Numbered from the stretch's first letter, positions 45,701 through 57,881 are shown. The stretch: DNA of 64,000 bases from Pleurodeles waltl (GCF_031143425.1 NC_090448.1:535450313-535514312), one strand, 5' to 3'. Numbers and translations: made by a program. Notes: a model not told the origin generated them from the letters alone.

Positions 45701-46765
45701 TAAATATTTTGCCAAGTGAGGTATTGAGATGCTTGCTGAGGGAGAGGTAAGTACATTAGAATATAGACGTGTGAAAGTTCTCTGGTTTTAGAGCGACTAT
45801 TTATTAATGATACCAGTAAATATATTTTAAATATTTCAGGAAAATAAAAAACTTCTCATATATTCATACATTAAACATTTAGAACATGTATCAATGAACA
45901 ACTCCAATTGCCAAGGGCGCAAAGCAGGACTGGGCAACCAAAAGCATTGCTTAAACCCGCCCTGCTCCCTTTGTCTCCCTGCGCTATCTCCCCCTTTCCA
46001 TCCATTTTGTCTCTCAGTCTCCCCTCTCTCCTTTCCCCTCTCTCTAATCGTGTTCTCTTAACTCCCCCTTACTTTCTTTCTTGTAGACTTCCCATGCCTG
46101 ATGCAATTAATCGTGGGTGAAAGTGCCAGCGGGACCAGATGCAGCCCTGAGCTTTCAAAACTGGCCTCCAATGTCTCCAGCTCTCTGGGGAAGTTCCTGG
46201 TGGAACAGAAGGCCTTTACAACCCTGCAAGTACTGAACTTTGATCTTATACTTTATCTGAGAAAAAGCAGCCACTCCCAGAAGTCACACTGCGCCAAAAG
46301 GTACCTGTTAAAACAGCCATTAAATCATAATACCTTCATTAGTGCTAATTTATTTTCAACCATCAGTTCTCTTCATAATATTCTCGGATTTAGGGATACT
46401 GGACTGGAAAACTAATGCCCTCATTTAGAGTTTCACTAAAGTATGCAAAAAAGTGATGAATGTAATGCTTGAACTAATCTCTGCCACTGGTGATTACAGA
46501 GGGCGCATTCCCAGTCCACTGTTATTTGGCACACCATGTCACCTCAGTTTGGACCCCACTATATGCAAATCAGTCTTGATCCTGCTCCACTTGGAACATC
46601 CAGCTCGAGCTGTGAAGCTAGGTCCTCCCTGACCCGGAACACAAGCAACCGAGGACCAATTTTACTCTAGTTATGAGCTTATCAGCCAGGGCCAGCTTGG
46701 TTCCAATGACACAAGAGGTCAGAGCCTGTAGTCACACACTACAAAGAGAAAATGTAGGTGAAATA
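42731..46765. other. Unassigned AT-rich DNA
   Basis: No gene is recognised. 44500-44770 is very AT-rich with repeated ATTAATA words. 45955-46095 is a CT-rich low-complexity tract. A single MITE-like end (GCCCTCATTTAGAGTTT) sits at 46427. The sequence at 43400-45200 could be an old LTR in reverse orientation, but I found no paired ends. Confidence 0.3.
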
Positions 46766-48010
46766 TTATGATGTGGGATTATTAAAAAAAAATCCAAACA
46801 AATCATCAAGCATCCTCCCCTGCAGGTCTCCTAACCGAATTCGAATTTTTGTACAGGTCATCCCTATATATCTCATGTTGTATAGACAAGTAATCATATA
46901 AATAACAGTTGATATATTACAATTTGTACGTTTCCTCAGTAGCCAGGGTTTTTCTAGACCCAAATCCAAGATTTTTGTAGAAGTGGTAAGGTGACATACA
47001 CTGCATAAGTGGAAAGTTTTCCGTAACTAGTTGGAGATCCCCACAGTGTTGACATTGTCATGGTTGTATTAAGGGAAGCCCAAGGTCTTTGTTCTTGGGT
47101 TGAGATTCAATGAGTCCTTCCCTATTTAGATTCCTTGCACTCTTTTGACTTCTCAAAATGATATGGTCCGGATTTTACACTCAGTTTATTCATTTATTCT
47201 GCTGATTGCTACTTGAAGGTTTTAATGTTGCTGCAATTTCTTCTTAGCTGGAAAAACTGGCCGTAAGGTAGATTATCACGAATGGGTGAGGGTGGAAGCT
47301 GTTGAATTTTAAGAGCCTATTCTTATCTGTGGGTTTTCTGTAAGTATTGGACTTGAGTCCTCCAGCTGCTGGGATGATGCTGATATCAAGAAATGGGAGG
47401 GTGGATCTACTTATGGTATGAGTAAAAATCAAGTGTTGAGCACAGGTATCTACCCAGGACACAAATTCAAGGATGACTTCTTTGCTCCCTTGCCAGATAA
47501 GAAGGACTACTTTGATGTATCGTTTCCATAAAACAATGTGGGATCTAAAAGTGTTATGCTCGTTCAGAACAAACCTATCCTCAAAATGATGTACATACAA
47601 CCTGGCCATACTAGGGGCAAAAGTACTGCCCATCAATGTCCCATGGTTCTAAAGGTATAGGGTGCCCTGGAATTTAAAATAATCTTCAGTGAGAGCCTAT
47701 CACATGCTTTCTCATGTTATGTCATGGAGTGTTGTAATGCCATTCTTCTTTGTATAGGACTCCTCAGTGACAACCAGAGTCATGTTCTGAGTTAAGCTTG
47801 TGTATAAACTTCCAATGTCCAAACCCACCAGGACTTTTGTGTTGGATCAAAAGGTGAGTCATGTAATAGTTGCAGAATGTCTCTGCTGTCCTTCAGGTAT
47901 GTGGGTGTGCTTTGTACATTAAGTCATAGGAAAAAACAGCAAATTGGGAGCTGCATTGGCCTGTAAGTACCCCATATATTGCTGTTTAATCTGTTCCCTT
48001 TTGGGGTTTG
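46766..48010 (-). pseudogene. Penelope-like element, RT and GIY-YIG endonuclease
   Basis: On the minus strand the RT comes first (about 48000-47244). A block like DIGSLYT lies near 47800, then MGSTFAPSMARLYVHHFE, the catalytic region reading WKRYIKVVLLIW where the family has YIDD, and RKPTDKN. Downstream at 46969-46766 is a GIY-YIG nuclease core (VIYMITCLYNMRYIGMT). The RT-then-GIY-YIG order defines canonical Penelope-like elements, which encode both for target-primed integration. The catalytic Asp pair is lost and several frames are used, so the copy is dead. Confidence 0.85.
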
Positions 48011-48814
48011 AAAGGGAATCACAATCACTGGTCTGTTCCATGGTCTGGTATACATCTATGTTATTCAACAGGGGTGCGCCTATCTTTATCAGAGAAAGTG
48101 AGTCCTAGGTTCTCTTTCTGCCAGGGCAGCAGAGTACATCCCTTTGTTGCCATGGAGGAATGGAATACAGCCTGCCAGGGCCTAAATCCCCAACAAAGTC
48201 CAAAGGTATGTATCGGAAAAATTTGAATTAATAAAAAAGGGCCTGATCTTTTGGCTTATGAGTCCTGAACTTGAGCACTGAAATAGGCACCAAAAGCCGT
48301 GAGTTAGCAGGTTGAAACTTAGGGGTACTAGAACATGAGAACCAGAGTTCAGGAAAGAATCCTGAAGAGAAGACAGCAACCATATGGTGGATTAAGTGTG
48401 AGACAATGGGACACTAGCTAAATACATTTTATGTATGTAGCACTAATTCAGAAAACACCTAACAGATAGGGACAGGCTGTGAAGTGCCCATTATTAAATG
48501 GTCTTCCGCTCATAGAGAGTAAGGATTGACTGCCCGACGAAGAAAGCAGTCATTCCTAAGCAAAAGCTTGAAGCCTGATATCAGCCATGTACTCACTACT
48601 GTATAAATCTCCTGAATATCTCCACGATCAGCCAAGAAGGGAAGAAATTATGGATGGCATTTTGAGATGTCATCACTGATGTCATAAGTAATGTCACTGA
48701 CCATGCCATGAGTGATGTACAATGTGAGGTCATAGGCAGTGTATTGTGGGGGCGTAAGTTATAGTTAGGTCTGTTAACGGAGGTTGCTCCAAATAAAGAT
48801 GTCCATTGCTGAAT
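48011..48814. other. Unassigned DNA
   Basis: No gene. At 48650-48740 short ATGTCA/GATGT words recur, similar to those near 37.9 kb. Confidence 0.3.
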
Positions 48815-49075
48815 TTCTATGGTTTTGCATGAGTAAAATATGATCCTAACTTTAACATCCCTGTAACATTTGTTATTTTCAGTGAATTTCTACGTTTTTT
48901 TAATTTTATCTCCTAAATGTAATGTTCCTGTAACCCTTGATTTTTCTAGTGAATTTCTAAGGTTTTTTTATATTCTATTTCCTAACTATAACGTCCCTGC
49001 AACTTTTGTTTTTTTCAGTAAAATTCTGTTTTTTTAATATTCAATAACCTAACTATAATGTCCCTTTATTAGTTA
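48815..49075 (+). repeat. Tandem repeat, about 70-base unit, four copies
   Basis: Four degenerate copies of a unit containing GTGAATTTCTAAGGTTTTT, then CCTAACTATAACGTCCCTG and TAACTTTTGTTTTTTCA. Confidence 0.8.
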
Positions 49076-49359
49076 ATGCACTGCAGATGTCTGTGTGTCA
49101 TCAGAGAGCCATAGTATTGAATACTAATTGCAACATTCGAAAATAAAGACTTGTGTATGCTTAGAACTAATATGTTTCATTTTGTGAGAGAAAACCCTGG
49201 TAATATCTAATTCATTATTTTACACTTGCATTATTTACAATATAAAATAGGGTGCTACAAAATGTTTCCAAAATATTAAAGAAATTAAAAAAACACTATC
49301 AAGGTATATAAGCACTTTGTTGCCCTGTGATCACTTCAACTACTGCTGTATTAGTGAAA

Positions 49360-51890
49360 TACTGGGTGTGTGAGTGGCTGTATGGGTGAGTGAGTGGCTG
49401 TGTTAGTGGCTGTATGGGTGAGTGAGTGAGTGTCTGTATAAGTGAGTGACTGGGTGTGTGAGTGGCTGTATTGGTGACTGATTGGGTGGGTGATTTGCTG
49501 TATGAGTGAGTGACTGGGTGTCTGAGTGGCTGTATGGATGAGTGACTGGGTGTCTGAGTGGCTGTATCAGTGTTTAAGTGGCTGCGTGAATGGCTGTATG
49601 AGTGAGTGACTGCCTGTGTGAGTGGCTGTATGAGTGAGCAACTGCGGGCATGAGCGGTTGTATAAGTGAAATACTCGGTGTGGTTGTATTTGTATGGGTG
49701 ACTGAGTGCCTGTCTTAGTGGCTGTATGAGTGAGTATGTATGTATTGGGTATTTCTAGAGCGCATTCCGGCAGATGCATCGAAACACAAACAGTGTGTGC
49801 CTGAATGAGTGACTGTATAGGTGAGTGAGTGGGTGTGGGAGTGACTGCATGGGTGAGTGAGTGGGTGTGTGAGTAGCTGTATCAGTAATAACTGGCTGTG
49901 TGAATGTGTGTCTAAGTGAGTGAATGTATGTGTGAGTGACTGGGGGCATGAGCAGCTGTCTGAGTGAGATACTGAGTGTGTGAGTGGTGCTATGGGTGAC
50001 TGACTGTGTTACTGGCTGTATGAGTGAGTGACTAGTGGGTAAGTGGCTGTATGAGTGAGACTGGGTGTGAGTTGCTCTATGGGTGAGTGAGTGGCTGTGT
50101 GTGTGTGGATGCATAAGTGGTTGAGTGGCTCTGTGAGTGACTGTATCAATGAGTGATTGGCTGTGTGAGTGGCTGTATGGGTGAGTAAGTGACTGTGAAT
50201 GACTATATGAGTAATTCAGTGGGTGTGTACGTGGATGTATGGCTGAGTGAGTGGGTGTGTGAGTGGCTGTATGTGTGAGTGAGAATGTGTTTGACTGAGA
50301 CGGCACATGAGTTTCTGTATGGGTGAGTCAGTGGGTGCATTAGTGACTGTAGAGGTGAATAAATGTGTATTTGAGTAGCTATATCGAAGAGTGAGTGGCT
50401 GGGTCAGTGACTGTATGGGTGAGTAAGTAACTGTGTGAGTGCCTATATAGGTGAGTTTGTGTGTGTATGCAAGTAACTGTATGGGTGAGTGAGTGGCTGT
50501 CAGTGAATGCATCAGTGTGTGCCTAGATATGTCAGTGTCTGAATCAGCGTGAGCCTGGGTGTGATAATGTGTACAACAGCGTGTGCCTCGGTGTATCAGT
50601 GTATGCATAAGTGTGGGCATGGATGTGTCAGTGTGTGCCTGAGTATGTTAATGTATGCATCAATGTGTGCCTGGATGGATCAGTCTATGCATAGGTGTGT
50701 GCCTGTGTGTGTCAGTGTATGCATGAGTGTGTGTCTGGGTGTGTTGGTGTATGCATGAGAGTGTGCCTGGATGTGTCAATATATGCATGCCTGTGTGCCT
50801 GAGTGTGTCAGTATGTGCTTAAGTGTGTTTCAGTAATCTGTTAGTGTAAGCATCATTGTGTGCCTGAGTGTGTTATTGTATGCACACATATCTCCCTGAA
50901 TCTGTTATTGTTTTCATCAGTGCAGTGTGTGCCTGGCAGCATGCAGATTATGGATCAGGGTGGATCAGGGTGTATTAGGGTGTGTTAGTGTGTGCAAAAC
51001 TGTGTGCCTGCCTGTCTTAGTGTAATGAAGACTATTAGCCTTGTTCTGTCAGTGAATGCATCAGTTTATGTCTGCCTGTGTTAGTGTAAGGACCACTGTA
51101 TGCCTGGGTGTGTTAGTGTATCCATGAGTGTGTGCCTGGGTTTGTCAGTGACTGTGTCAGTGAGTGCCTGGGTGTGATAGTGTATGTATTAGTGTGTGCT
51201 TGGGTAAGTCAGTGTATGCATGTGTGTGTGTCTGCATGGGTGTTTTAGTATCTATATCAGTGTGCGAATGAGTGTGTGAGTGTTTTGCATATGTAAGTGA
51301 GTGGGTGTGTTGGTGGTTATAAATGGTGAATGAGAGTGTGCATGAGTGAGGATATGGGTGAGTGAATGGGTGTGTGAGTATCTATATTGGTGAGTAAGCG
51401 GGCATGTGAGTCTCTGTAACAGTGAGTTAGTGGGTGTGAGGGTGCCTCTACGGGTAAGTGAGTGACTGAGTCAATGCCTGTATGTATTAGTGAGTATTCA
51501 TTATACTAGCTGTATAAGTGAGTGAATTGCTGTAATAGTAGCTGCAAAGGTAAGTACGTGTATATGTGACAGTTACGAGGAGTGGCTGGATGTATTTCTA
51601 GCTATATGAGTGAGTGATTGGGTGTATCAGTAGTCACATGGAAGAGTAACTGGATTTGTTAGTCACTGTATGCGTCACTGAGTGGTTGTATGAGTGACTG
51701 TTTAGGTGAGGGAGTGCATGTGTTAATGCCTCTATTAGTGAGTGAGTGTGTGAGTATCTGTATGGGTAAGTGAGTATATGTAGTAGTAGATGTATTTGTA
51801 GTTGACTGAATATGTTACTGACTACATTGGTGTCTGAGTGGGGGTGTGAGTGGCTGAATGGGTGAGAGACTTGCTGCATTAATTTCTCTA
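49360..51890. repeat. Large degenerate GTGAGTGA/GTGTGCCTG tandem repeat array
   Basis: About 2.5 kb of simple repeat. The first part (49360-50520) is made of variants of GTGAGTGGCTGTATGG. The middle part (50520-51280) has a roughly 30-base period with GTGTGCCTGGGTGTGTCAGT and GTATGCATGA. The last part returns to GTGAGTGA. Long frames in it on both strands (Thr/His/Ser/Ile-rich) are repeat artefacts. Confidence 0.9.
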
Positions 51891-52462
51891 TCAGTGTTTG
51901 TCTGTATGTCTCAGTGGCTCTATGAAACTGTACCTTGGTGTATACCTTTACATTGTTGGTTTATAGAACTATTGAGAAAGAAGTAATGAGGAAATTAGTT
52001 TACTCCAACAGATGGTGTTATTCATCTGTGTAAAAAGAAAAAGAAAATAAACATGTTAGTAATACTTTTTGCTTAATTTCTTAATAAAGTTTTAGTTTCT
52101 GCAAAGCATAATTTCATACTATAAACAAATCAGTAAACATTTATTATGGTGTAATAAAATTTCACATTATAGTAAAGCATTTCCTTTTCCCTTTTTTACT
52201 GTTTTCAGCTTTTGTACTTGTACTCCATAATGAATGTTCTGTATAAAGTGTTGTCCTTGAACAGTGGCATAAAACACAATCATAAATTGTAAAAAAAAAA
52301 TGTTTTCAATTCATCACCCTCTCTTTTCTTTTTCTATATTACATTTTGGTGCCTTTTCCATCATTTGACAATGAAATGGCATCTGGTGGCAGTGAGAATC
52401 AGTTGGCACACCCTGTTGAACACATTTCTATGGAGAAGCAACCCCATCAAAGCAGCAATAGA
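51891..52462. other. AT-rich DNA without gene
   Basis: Nothing supported before the BED finger. A short Met-start frame at 52376 is out of phase with it. Confidence 0.3.
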
Positions 52463-52611
52463 TTGCATGGGAGTTTTTCACCATCCCCTCCAGGCAAACA
52501 AAAGTATTTGCAAAGCATGTGATGTGCTCTTTGTGCGATGAGACCCTCTCCAGGGGAACCTCAAACAAATTCTCGTATGGCACTACAAGTATGTTGACAC
52601 ATCAATTGTTT
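52463..52611 (+). pseudogene. BED zinc finger, hAT/ZBED relic
   Basis: One frame reads WEFFTIPSRQ, then CSLC, then YGTTSMLTHQ. The W-x-F-F start, the C-x2-C pair and the GTTSxLxxH end are the pattern of the BED zinc finger used by hAT transposases and ZBED proteins to bind DNA. A stop lies a few codons upstream and no transposase catalytic region follows. It is either a decayed hAT fragment or, less likely, an isolated exon. Confidence 0.55.
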
Positions 52612-52704
52612 TACCTACAGTTACCAATTTAATCTAAACAAACATGTGCTGAAAATAATTATTTTATTATTAAAACTGGTACAACAGTATTAATAGATAA
52701 AAAT

Positions 52705-53200
52705 GACACTTATATTTTGGAGACCTTTTTAAAGACATCCACCCTGGTAGGTCGAATGATGTCTAAAACACTGACAATCCACGTAGATGAAAAGAAATAC
52801 TGCTTAGAACTTTGGTTGAAGGAACAAAAGCAAAAAAAATGTAGTTTGAAAGACATTTTTTTTGTTTCAGTTTAATGTTGCTGGCATTGCATTGTGTCCA
52901 TCCAGTTTTACTGTTTAATTAGGCAATGTATGTCCAAATGTTATATTGACGGCTTCGTGAATGATAAATTGACACTTGAATTTTTGAGACCTTTTTGAAG
53001 ACATCACTTCTGATAGGCAGAATGATGTCCAAAATACTGACGATCCATGAAGAAGAAACACTGTACATTACTTTTTTTTCACCAGAAATACTCCTTAGAA
53101 CTTTGGTTGAAGAAACAAATTGTGAGAATTCCGTAGTTTGAAAGGCAGTTTTTGTTTGAATTTAAGGTTGCTGACATTGCATTCTGTCAATCCAGTTTCA
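52705..53200. repeat. Tandem duplication downstream of the Helitron USP region
   Basis: About 200 bases at 52705-52910 (GAGACCTTTTTAAAGACATC to CATCCAGTTTTAC) recur at 52973-53200 with roughly 80% similarity by eye. It lies just beyond the readable USP segment on the minus strand. Confidence 0.7.
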
Positions 53201-53249
53201 CTTTTCAAATACACAATTAATCTTCATAAAAGATAATAGCAAAAGTAGG

Positions 53250-53943
53250 ATAAGTTCTTCCAAAAATTGAAATTTGTCCAGCCATGAAGTTTGTAATTTC
53301 GGTTTCTATTTTAGATCTATCTGTTCTGCATTGTTGTAACATCAATATAAGGTATTTTCCACTTCTTCATAGATGCAACATAGACATAACATCTGATCTA
53401 CAATTTGGGCAAGTCATATTTTGTTTTGCATTTTTAATCAATCTGTCAAAATGCACAGTTTTGCAATTGGGTAGGTTAAGTACCGAAATCGCTCAGAATG
53501 CAGTTGAGTTGTGGATGTAAAAAAGCAATCTTAACAGTTATGGTTCTATTTGTAACTCATTCCAGATAAGTCATCAATATTTACTTCTTTTTCTAAAACT
53601 CCAAGGATGGCCATTATAAATTCTTGTGCATCTTGTTGACTGTTGAGAGTAAGTACTGCAGATCGTATTAGAGTCCTATCACTGAGTAAAGGCTGGAGAT
53701 GATACAGCGCAGAACACGACCTGTTATCTGTTTTTTGTTGAATTGCATTCACAAGATGTGGTAAATGAAAGAGTACATTGAGAATAACATTTGCATAGCA
53801 GTTGACACCTGAACTGTTTTCCAACTGGTAACCTTCAATATCTCCCTCATTTTCCACGTTTTGTCTTAACAACTTCTAGCTTCTTGTTTTCCTTCTTTTC
53901 TTACACTTTCCTCAACACTTTTGCAAGCTTCCGCTTTGGACAG
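53250..53943 (-). pseudogene. USP-like deubiquitinase domain at the C-terminal end of the Helitron protein
   Basis: The frame 53872-53546 reads NSSGVNCYANVILNVLF, which fits the catalytic Cys box of ubiquitin-specific proteases (GxxNxGNTCYMN), and then LNSQQDAQEFIMAIL, the QQDAQEF box. In another phase at about 53440-53290 come a CPNC pair, as in the USP zinc finger, and GKYLILMLQQC with K-I-E, as in the USP beta-strand box. The His box is not found. USPs remove ubiquitin from proteins. After removing the solo LTR and one GACAG copy, this region joins the helicase C-terminus. It could be an integral domain of this Helitron or a captured host gene fragment. Confidence 0.68.
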
Positions 53944-56158
53944 TGTTAGACCTGGCATCCATGGCACAGTTTCCCCTGTCTTTTTGCCTCTGCTTCCTGT
54001 GTTTTGACTGTGTGCTGAACTTTGTTTTTGCTGGTTTTGCTACTTTGAGCACTTTACCACTGCTGATCAGTGCTAAAGTGCAAGTGCTCCCTGTGTAAAT
54101 TGTGTGTGTAACTGGCTTTTCCATGAACGGCATATTTGGTTTACTAGTAAGTTCTGGTAAACTGCACTGGAGGTGCCCAGGGCCTGTAAATCAAATGCTA
54201 CTAGTGGGCCTTCAGCACTAGTTGTACCACCCCCATGAGTAGCTCTGTAAACATGACTCAGACCTGCCACTGCAGTGACTGTGTGTGCAGTTTTAATCTG
54301 CCAATTCGACCTGGCAAGTGTACTCACTTACCAGGCCCAAACCTTCCCTTTTTATACATTTAAGGCCCCCCTAAGGTAGGCCCTATGTAGCCCCATGGGC
54401 AGGGTGCAGTGTATGTTGAAGGTAGGACATGTACTGATGTGTTTTACATGTCCTGACAGTGAAATACTGCCAAATTCGGTTTTCACTGTTGCAAGGCCTA
54501 TCTCTTTCATAGGTTAACATGGGGAGGGGGGGATGCCTTTAAAAATCTTTTAAGTGCATTTTCCCTATGGGAGCAGATAGAGATCTGGAGTCTGGGGTCT
54601 TTGAACTCATAATTTAAAAATACATTTTTTGGTAAAGTTCTTTTTTAAATTATCAGTTTGAAAATGCCACTTTGAGAAAGTGGGCATTTTTTTGCTTAAA
54701 CCATTCAGTGACTCTGCCTGTTTGTGTATTCCCTGTCTAGGTCAGACTGACAGTTGGGCTGTTTGTGATTCTCCACTAGACAATAACACAAAGGGAGCTG
54801 GGGTGTAGCCTGCTTATCCCGATGGGCCACTATCCTGATGGGCCATCTGGGCTAGAGTGAAGGGAGGAGTGGTCACTTACACCTGAAGTCTGTGCCTGCC
54901 CTCATTCAATGCAGTCTCCAACCCCCTGATGTGATTCTGGAGCCAGGCCTGGGCACGGGAGGATCTCGTGAACAACAGACACTTTCCTTTGAAGTTTACC
55001 AAAGTCAGAAAGGGGCATAAGCAGTGGCCCAAAACCTCAGATTTTTAGATTACTTCTGGAACCAAGAGGAACTTCTGTCAATGAGAAGAGCTAAAGAGCT
55101 GGAGAAGGACTACTCCCCCCTTTGCCTTTGACTGTGCTTTGCTAGGTTGGCCTGCAGTTGGTGCTTCAGCCTGAAAGAGGACAAAGACTGGACTGTGTGG
55201 TATATTCCTGCATGTAAAGTGCCTCCAGGGGCTTGAACTGAGCTTGCCTCCTGCTTTGAAGTCTCAGGACTATCAAAGACTTCCTCTGCCATTACCTGGA
55301 TTCTCTGCTGAGACTCCTACCCTGCCAAGTGGTGCCCACTCCAGTCCCTAGGCCCTTGAAAGGTGAAGCTGTTGGAACAAATACTGAAACTTTTGATGCA
55401 CCACCAGCAACACAGCTGTAAAAATGATGCACCACATGCATCATGGCTGAGAAATCGACACACCACTTGCATCGCGGCTAGAAATTTGACTCATCACCTG
55501 CATTGCAGCTAGAAAAATGACCCAACACCCACTTGTGGCTACTGAAAACAACGCAACCCCCACGCAGTGTGGTTCTCCATCACCGTGTGGGTGGAGTTCA
55601 CAAGCAACTTCGCTGGGAGTCAAAATCAATGTGAACCTGCCCGTATCCATGGTGCCAATCTGAAAATCGATGCATCTCTCTCTTGCGGGAGAGAAAAACA
55701 ATGCATCGCCAACCCGACTGGAGAAGAAACAATGCACGTCCTCAATCTCGAGTAAAGAATCGTCGCATCGCTGACCTTTCCGACGCACGCTCGCCCGTGC
55801 TGTTTTTTTACACAAACAAGGTACTTTGTTTAACAACGACTCATCCATTTTTTTCCATGGAATAAGACTTTTTTAATTTAAAAATTCATAACTTTACTTA
55901 CGTATGTTGGATTTTTGTCATTTTGGTCTTGTTTGATTTAGATAAATATTGCCTATTTTTCTTCACTGTATTACTGTGTGTGTTGGTACAAATACTTTAC
56001 ACATTGCCTTTGAGAGAAGCCTGACTACTTGTGCCAAGCTACCAAGGGGATAAGCAGGGGTTATCTTAAGTGTTTATCTTCATTGGCCTGACTAGAGTGA
56101 GGGTCCCTGCTTGGACAAAGTGCAAACTGACTACCAACCAGAGACCCCATTTCTAACA
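53944..56158 (+). repeat. Solo LTR of the element-B family (GACAG duplication)
   Basis: 2215 bases beginning TGTTAGACCTGGC and ending CATTTCTAACA, with GACAG at 53939-53943 and 56159-56163. It follows the element B LTR in layout throughout (start block, CACTTTACCACTGCTGATCAG, GATGCACC-rich part, end block) but is more diverged and has lost most CpGs. Short frames within it are not genes. It interrupts the Helitron coding region. Confidence 0.93.
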
Positions 56159-56163
56159 GACAG

Positions 56164-56870
56164 ATTATCCATTTCTTATAAATAGGATACTGAGCTAAAT
56201 GAGGAGCTGATAGAGTTTTTAACCGATTGTACTCTCTTACACAGCTTGTATCAGCACTAACTTTCCTATCATCAAATTCAACCAAAAACAAACCGGACAA
56301 TGTTCTAACTCTAAATAATGCTACATATGACATACCTTCTTTAAATAGTGTTCTTTCAATTTTAATGAAAGCTATGTCTACACTTAAAACTTGAGATTTA
56401 TGGATAGTTACAGCATATGCTAAGGACAGTGGGAACTGCTGCCACCGGATACATAAGTACTTTACAAGCAACAAATGTACAATACATCGGCCAATATGCT
56501 TCATAACATCAATCTGATCAAATTTTATAGCCAAATATTGAACATCATCCCTATTTAGAAAATTAATGAAATCAATAACTTTACCCCTAGCACCATTTAC
56601 TAATGCTTCCTCAACATTTAATTTATGCTGAAAAATTACTCTACAGTTTCTGCACATGTGTAAACACTTTTCTAATCCTTCAGTCCTGGATACAGACTTC
56701 TCCAAAGAATCCAATTTGGCTTGGAGTTTTTCAGTTAGCAGTATTGTTACTCCCTGGTGTTCCATTGTATAGATAGCTATAATTTCCCAAATATCTTCTT
56801 TCTCTAGTTTTAGTAAGTGTTTGTTTAAGTTGGAGCTTTCTGTATGTGTAGGCATTGTGCAATCATTCCC
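56164..56870 (-). pseudogene. Helitron Pif1 helicase, C-terminal half
   Basis: A frame open from 56855 into the solo LTR. Blocks include VNGARGKVIDFI, the Pif1 motif LAYAVTIHKSQVLSVD and GMSYVALFRVRTLSGL. These match the end of Pif1-family helicases in Helitrons (VTIHKSQG, YVALSRV), with single substitutions such as Q-V and F for S. The domain unwinds DNA during rolling-circle transposition. Confidence 0.85.
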
Positions 56871-56874
56871 TGCA

Positions 56875-57076
56875 AGGCAGGCACACTTGCACTATGCTGG
56901 AAGGGTGCCTGAGTTGGCACTAGGTATTTAATTTTAGCTCAAGTGTTAGGAAAAACACAGGGGTGCACTGTATTGTATTAAATACAGCACATCCCCTTAT
57001 TTCTGAAGTTGCGCAGCATGGTGCTGCAAAATTTGGCACAGCTTCCCGCTGCACCACTTCTTAGTAAATGAGGCTC
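56875..57076. repeat. MITE within the helicase, same family as the one at 62.1 kb
   Basis: About 200 bases sharing the words GTATTTAATACAATAC, GTGCACCCCTGT and GGTGCAGC with the element at 62100-62747, in reverse orientation. It sits between two helicase coding blocks. Edges are estimated. Confidence 0.6.
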
Positions 57077-57079
57077 TAT

Positions 57080-57878
57080 GGATTTGTCTTCTTCAAAGAA
57101 ATTGTACATTAGTTGTGCTGCTGTGTTGTTAGATGAAAATAGTTTTTTGATAAGCTGACCTTTTAAAACACGTTTCTTCTCCTTTGTCCGCATTCCTACT
57201 CTAATGTCCTCTAGAATATTTCCATATCCCATATCAGTTGCTTGACCCATATTCTTCACTGGTGTCTTGTATTGGAAGATTAACTAACTGTTTACATTGC
57301 CAATACTTCCCAAATAATTTCTTGTTTCATTATGGAGAAGTGCCTTGAAAACAGGCTGTCTTTGGACGGGGGTAGTTGCAGTAGCTCACCGAAGTCCTAC
57401 TTTCTTCCAACAGCACGGCAAACTCTTTTTAAAATCTGCTGCATTCTTAAGTGTATGAAGGAAAGCATTAAGTTTGAATCCATGCTCACCTCATCGATGA
57501 TTGAAAGCTTCATTTTCTTAAATACACTTTGCACCTCATGACAAGCTTCATCAGATAACTTCTGGTATTCCAAATTATTGTCATGTTCAACGGGTAGCAT
57601 AAGTAGTCAATATAAAGTAATTCCTTTAATGTTATGTGCAGCTAATCCCATGGGTGCTGTTACTACACATGATAAATTTGCTTCTGTAGTCTCTTGTAGA
57701 TAAGTGGTGAGAACATTAATTAGAAAGCTTTTCCCAGTGCCAGCTTGACCACTGATATATCATAGTATGGCTTAACCAAACAGCATTTACATTCTTTCTC
57801 CTTGTGCAGAAATCCATGCTCTAATTTATCTTTTACTTCTATATACATTTCTTTCTGTTCGTCATTCAGTTGTGCAAC
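57080..57878 (-). pseudogene. Helitron Pif1 helicase, N-terminal half
   Basis: From the high end: LNDEQKEMYIEVKDKLE, then Walker A ISGQAGTGKSFLINVL (about 57755-57710), APMGLAAHNIKG, Walker B LSIIDEVSMDSNLM in the open frame 57600-57397, then FGELLQLPPS. The last block is the Pif1 hallmark (GDxxQLPP). The pieces are in different phases, and motifs are separated by shifts and an occasional stop. Together with 56164-56870 it makes a nearly full helicase. Confidence 0.88.
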
Positions 57879-57881
57879 TAA

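Noticed and set aside
46101..46415. 104-codon plus-strand frame after the CT-rich tract
   Set aside because: Could mimic an exon behind a pyrimidine tract, but has no recognisable domain or continuation.
49567..51879. Long Thr/His/Ser-rich frames resembling repetitive secreted proteins
   Set aside because: They are translations of the GTGA-type tandem repeat, open in several frames and on both strands.
49360..51890. Possible CRISPR-like or telomere-like array
   Set aside because: No constant repeat with unique spacers, and the unit is not TTAGGG; it is a degenerate microsatellite/minisatellite.
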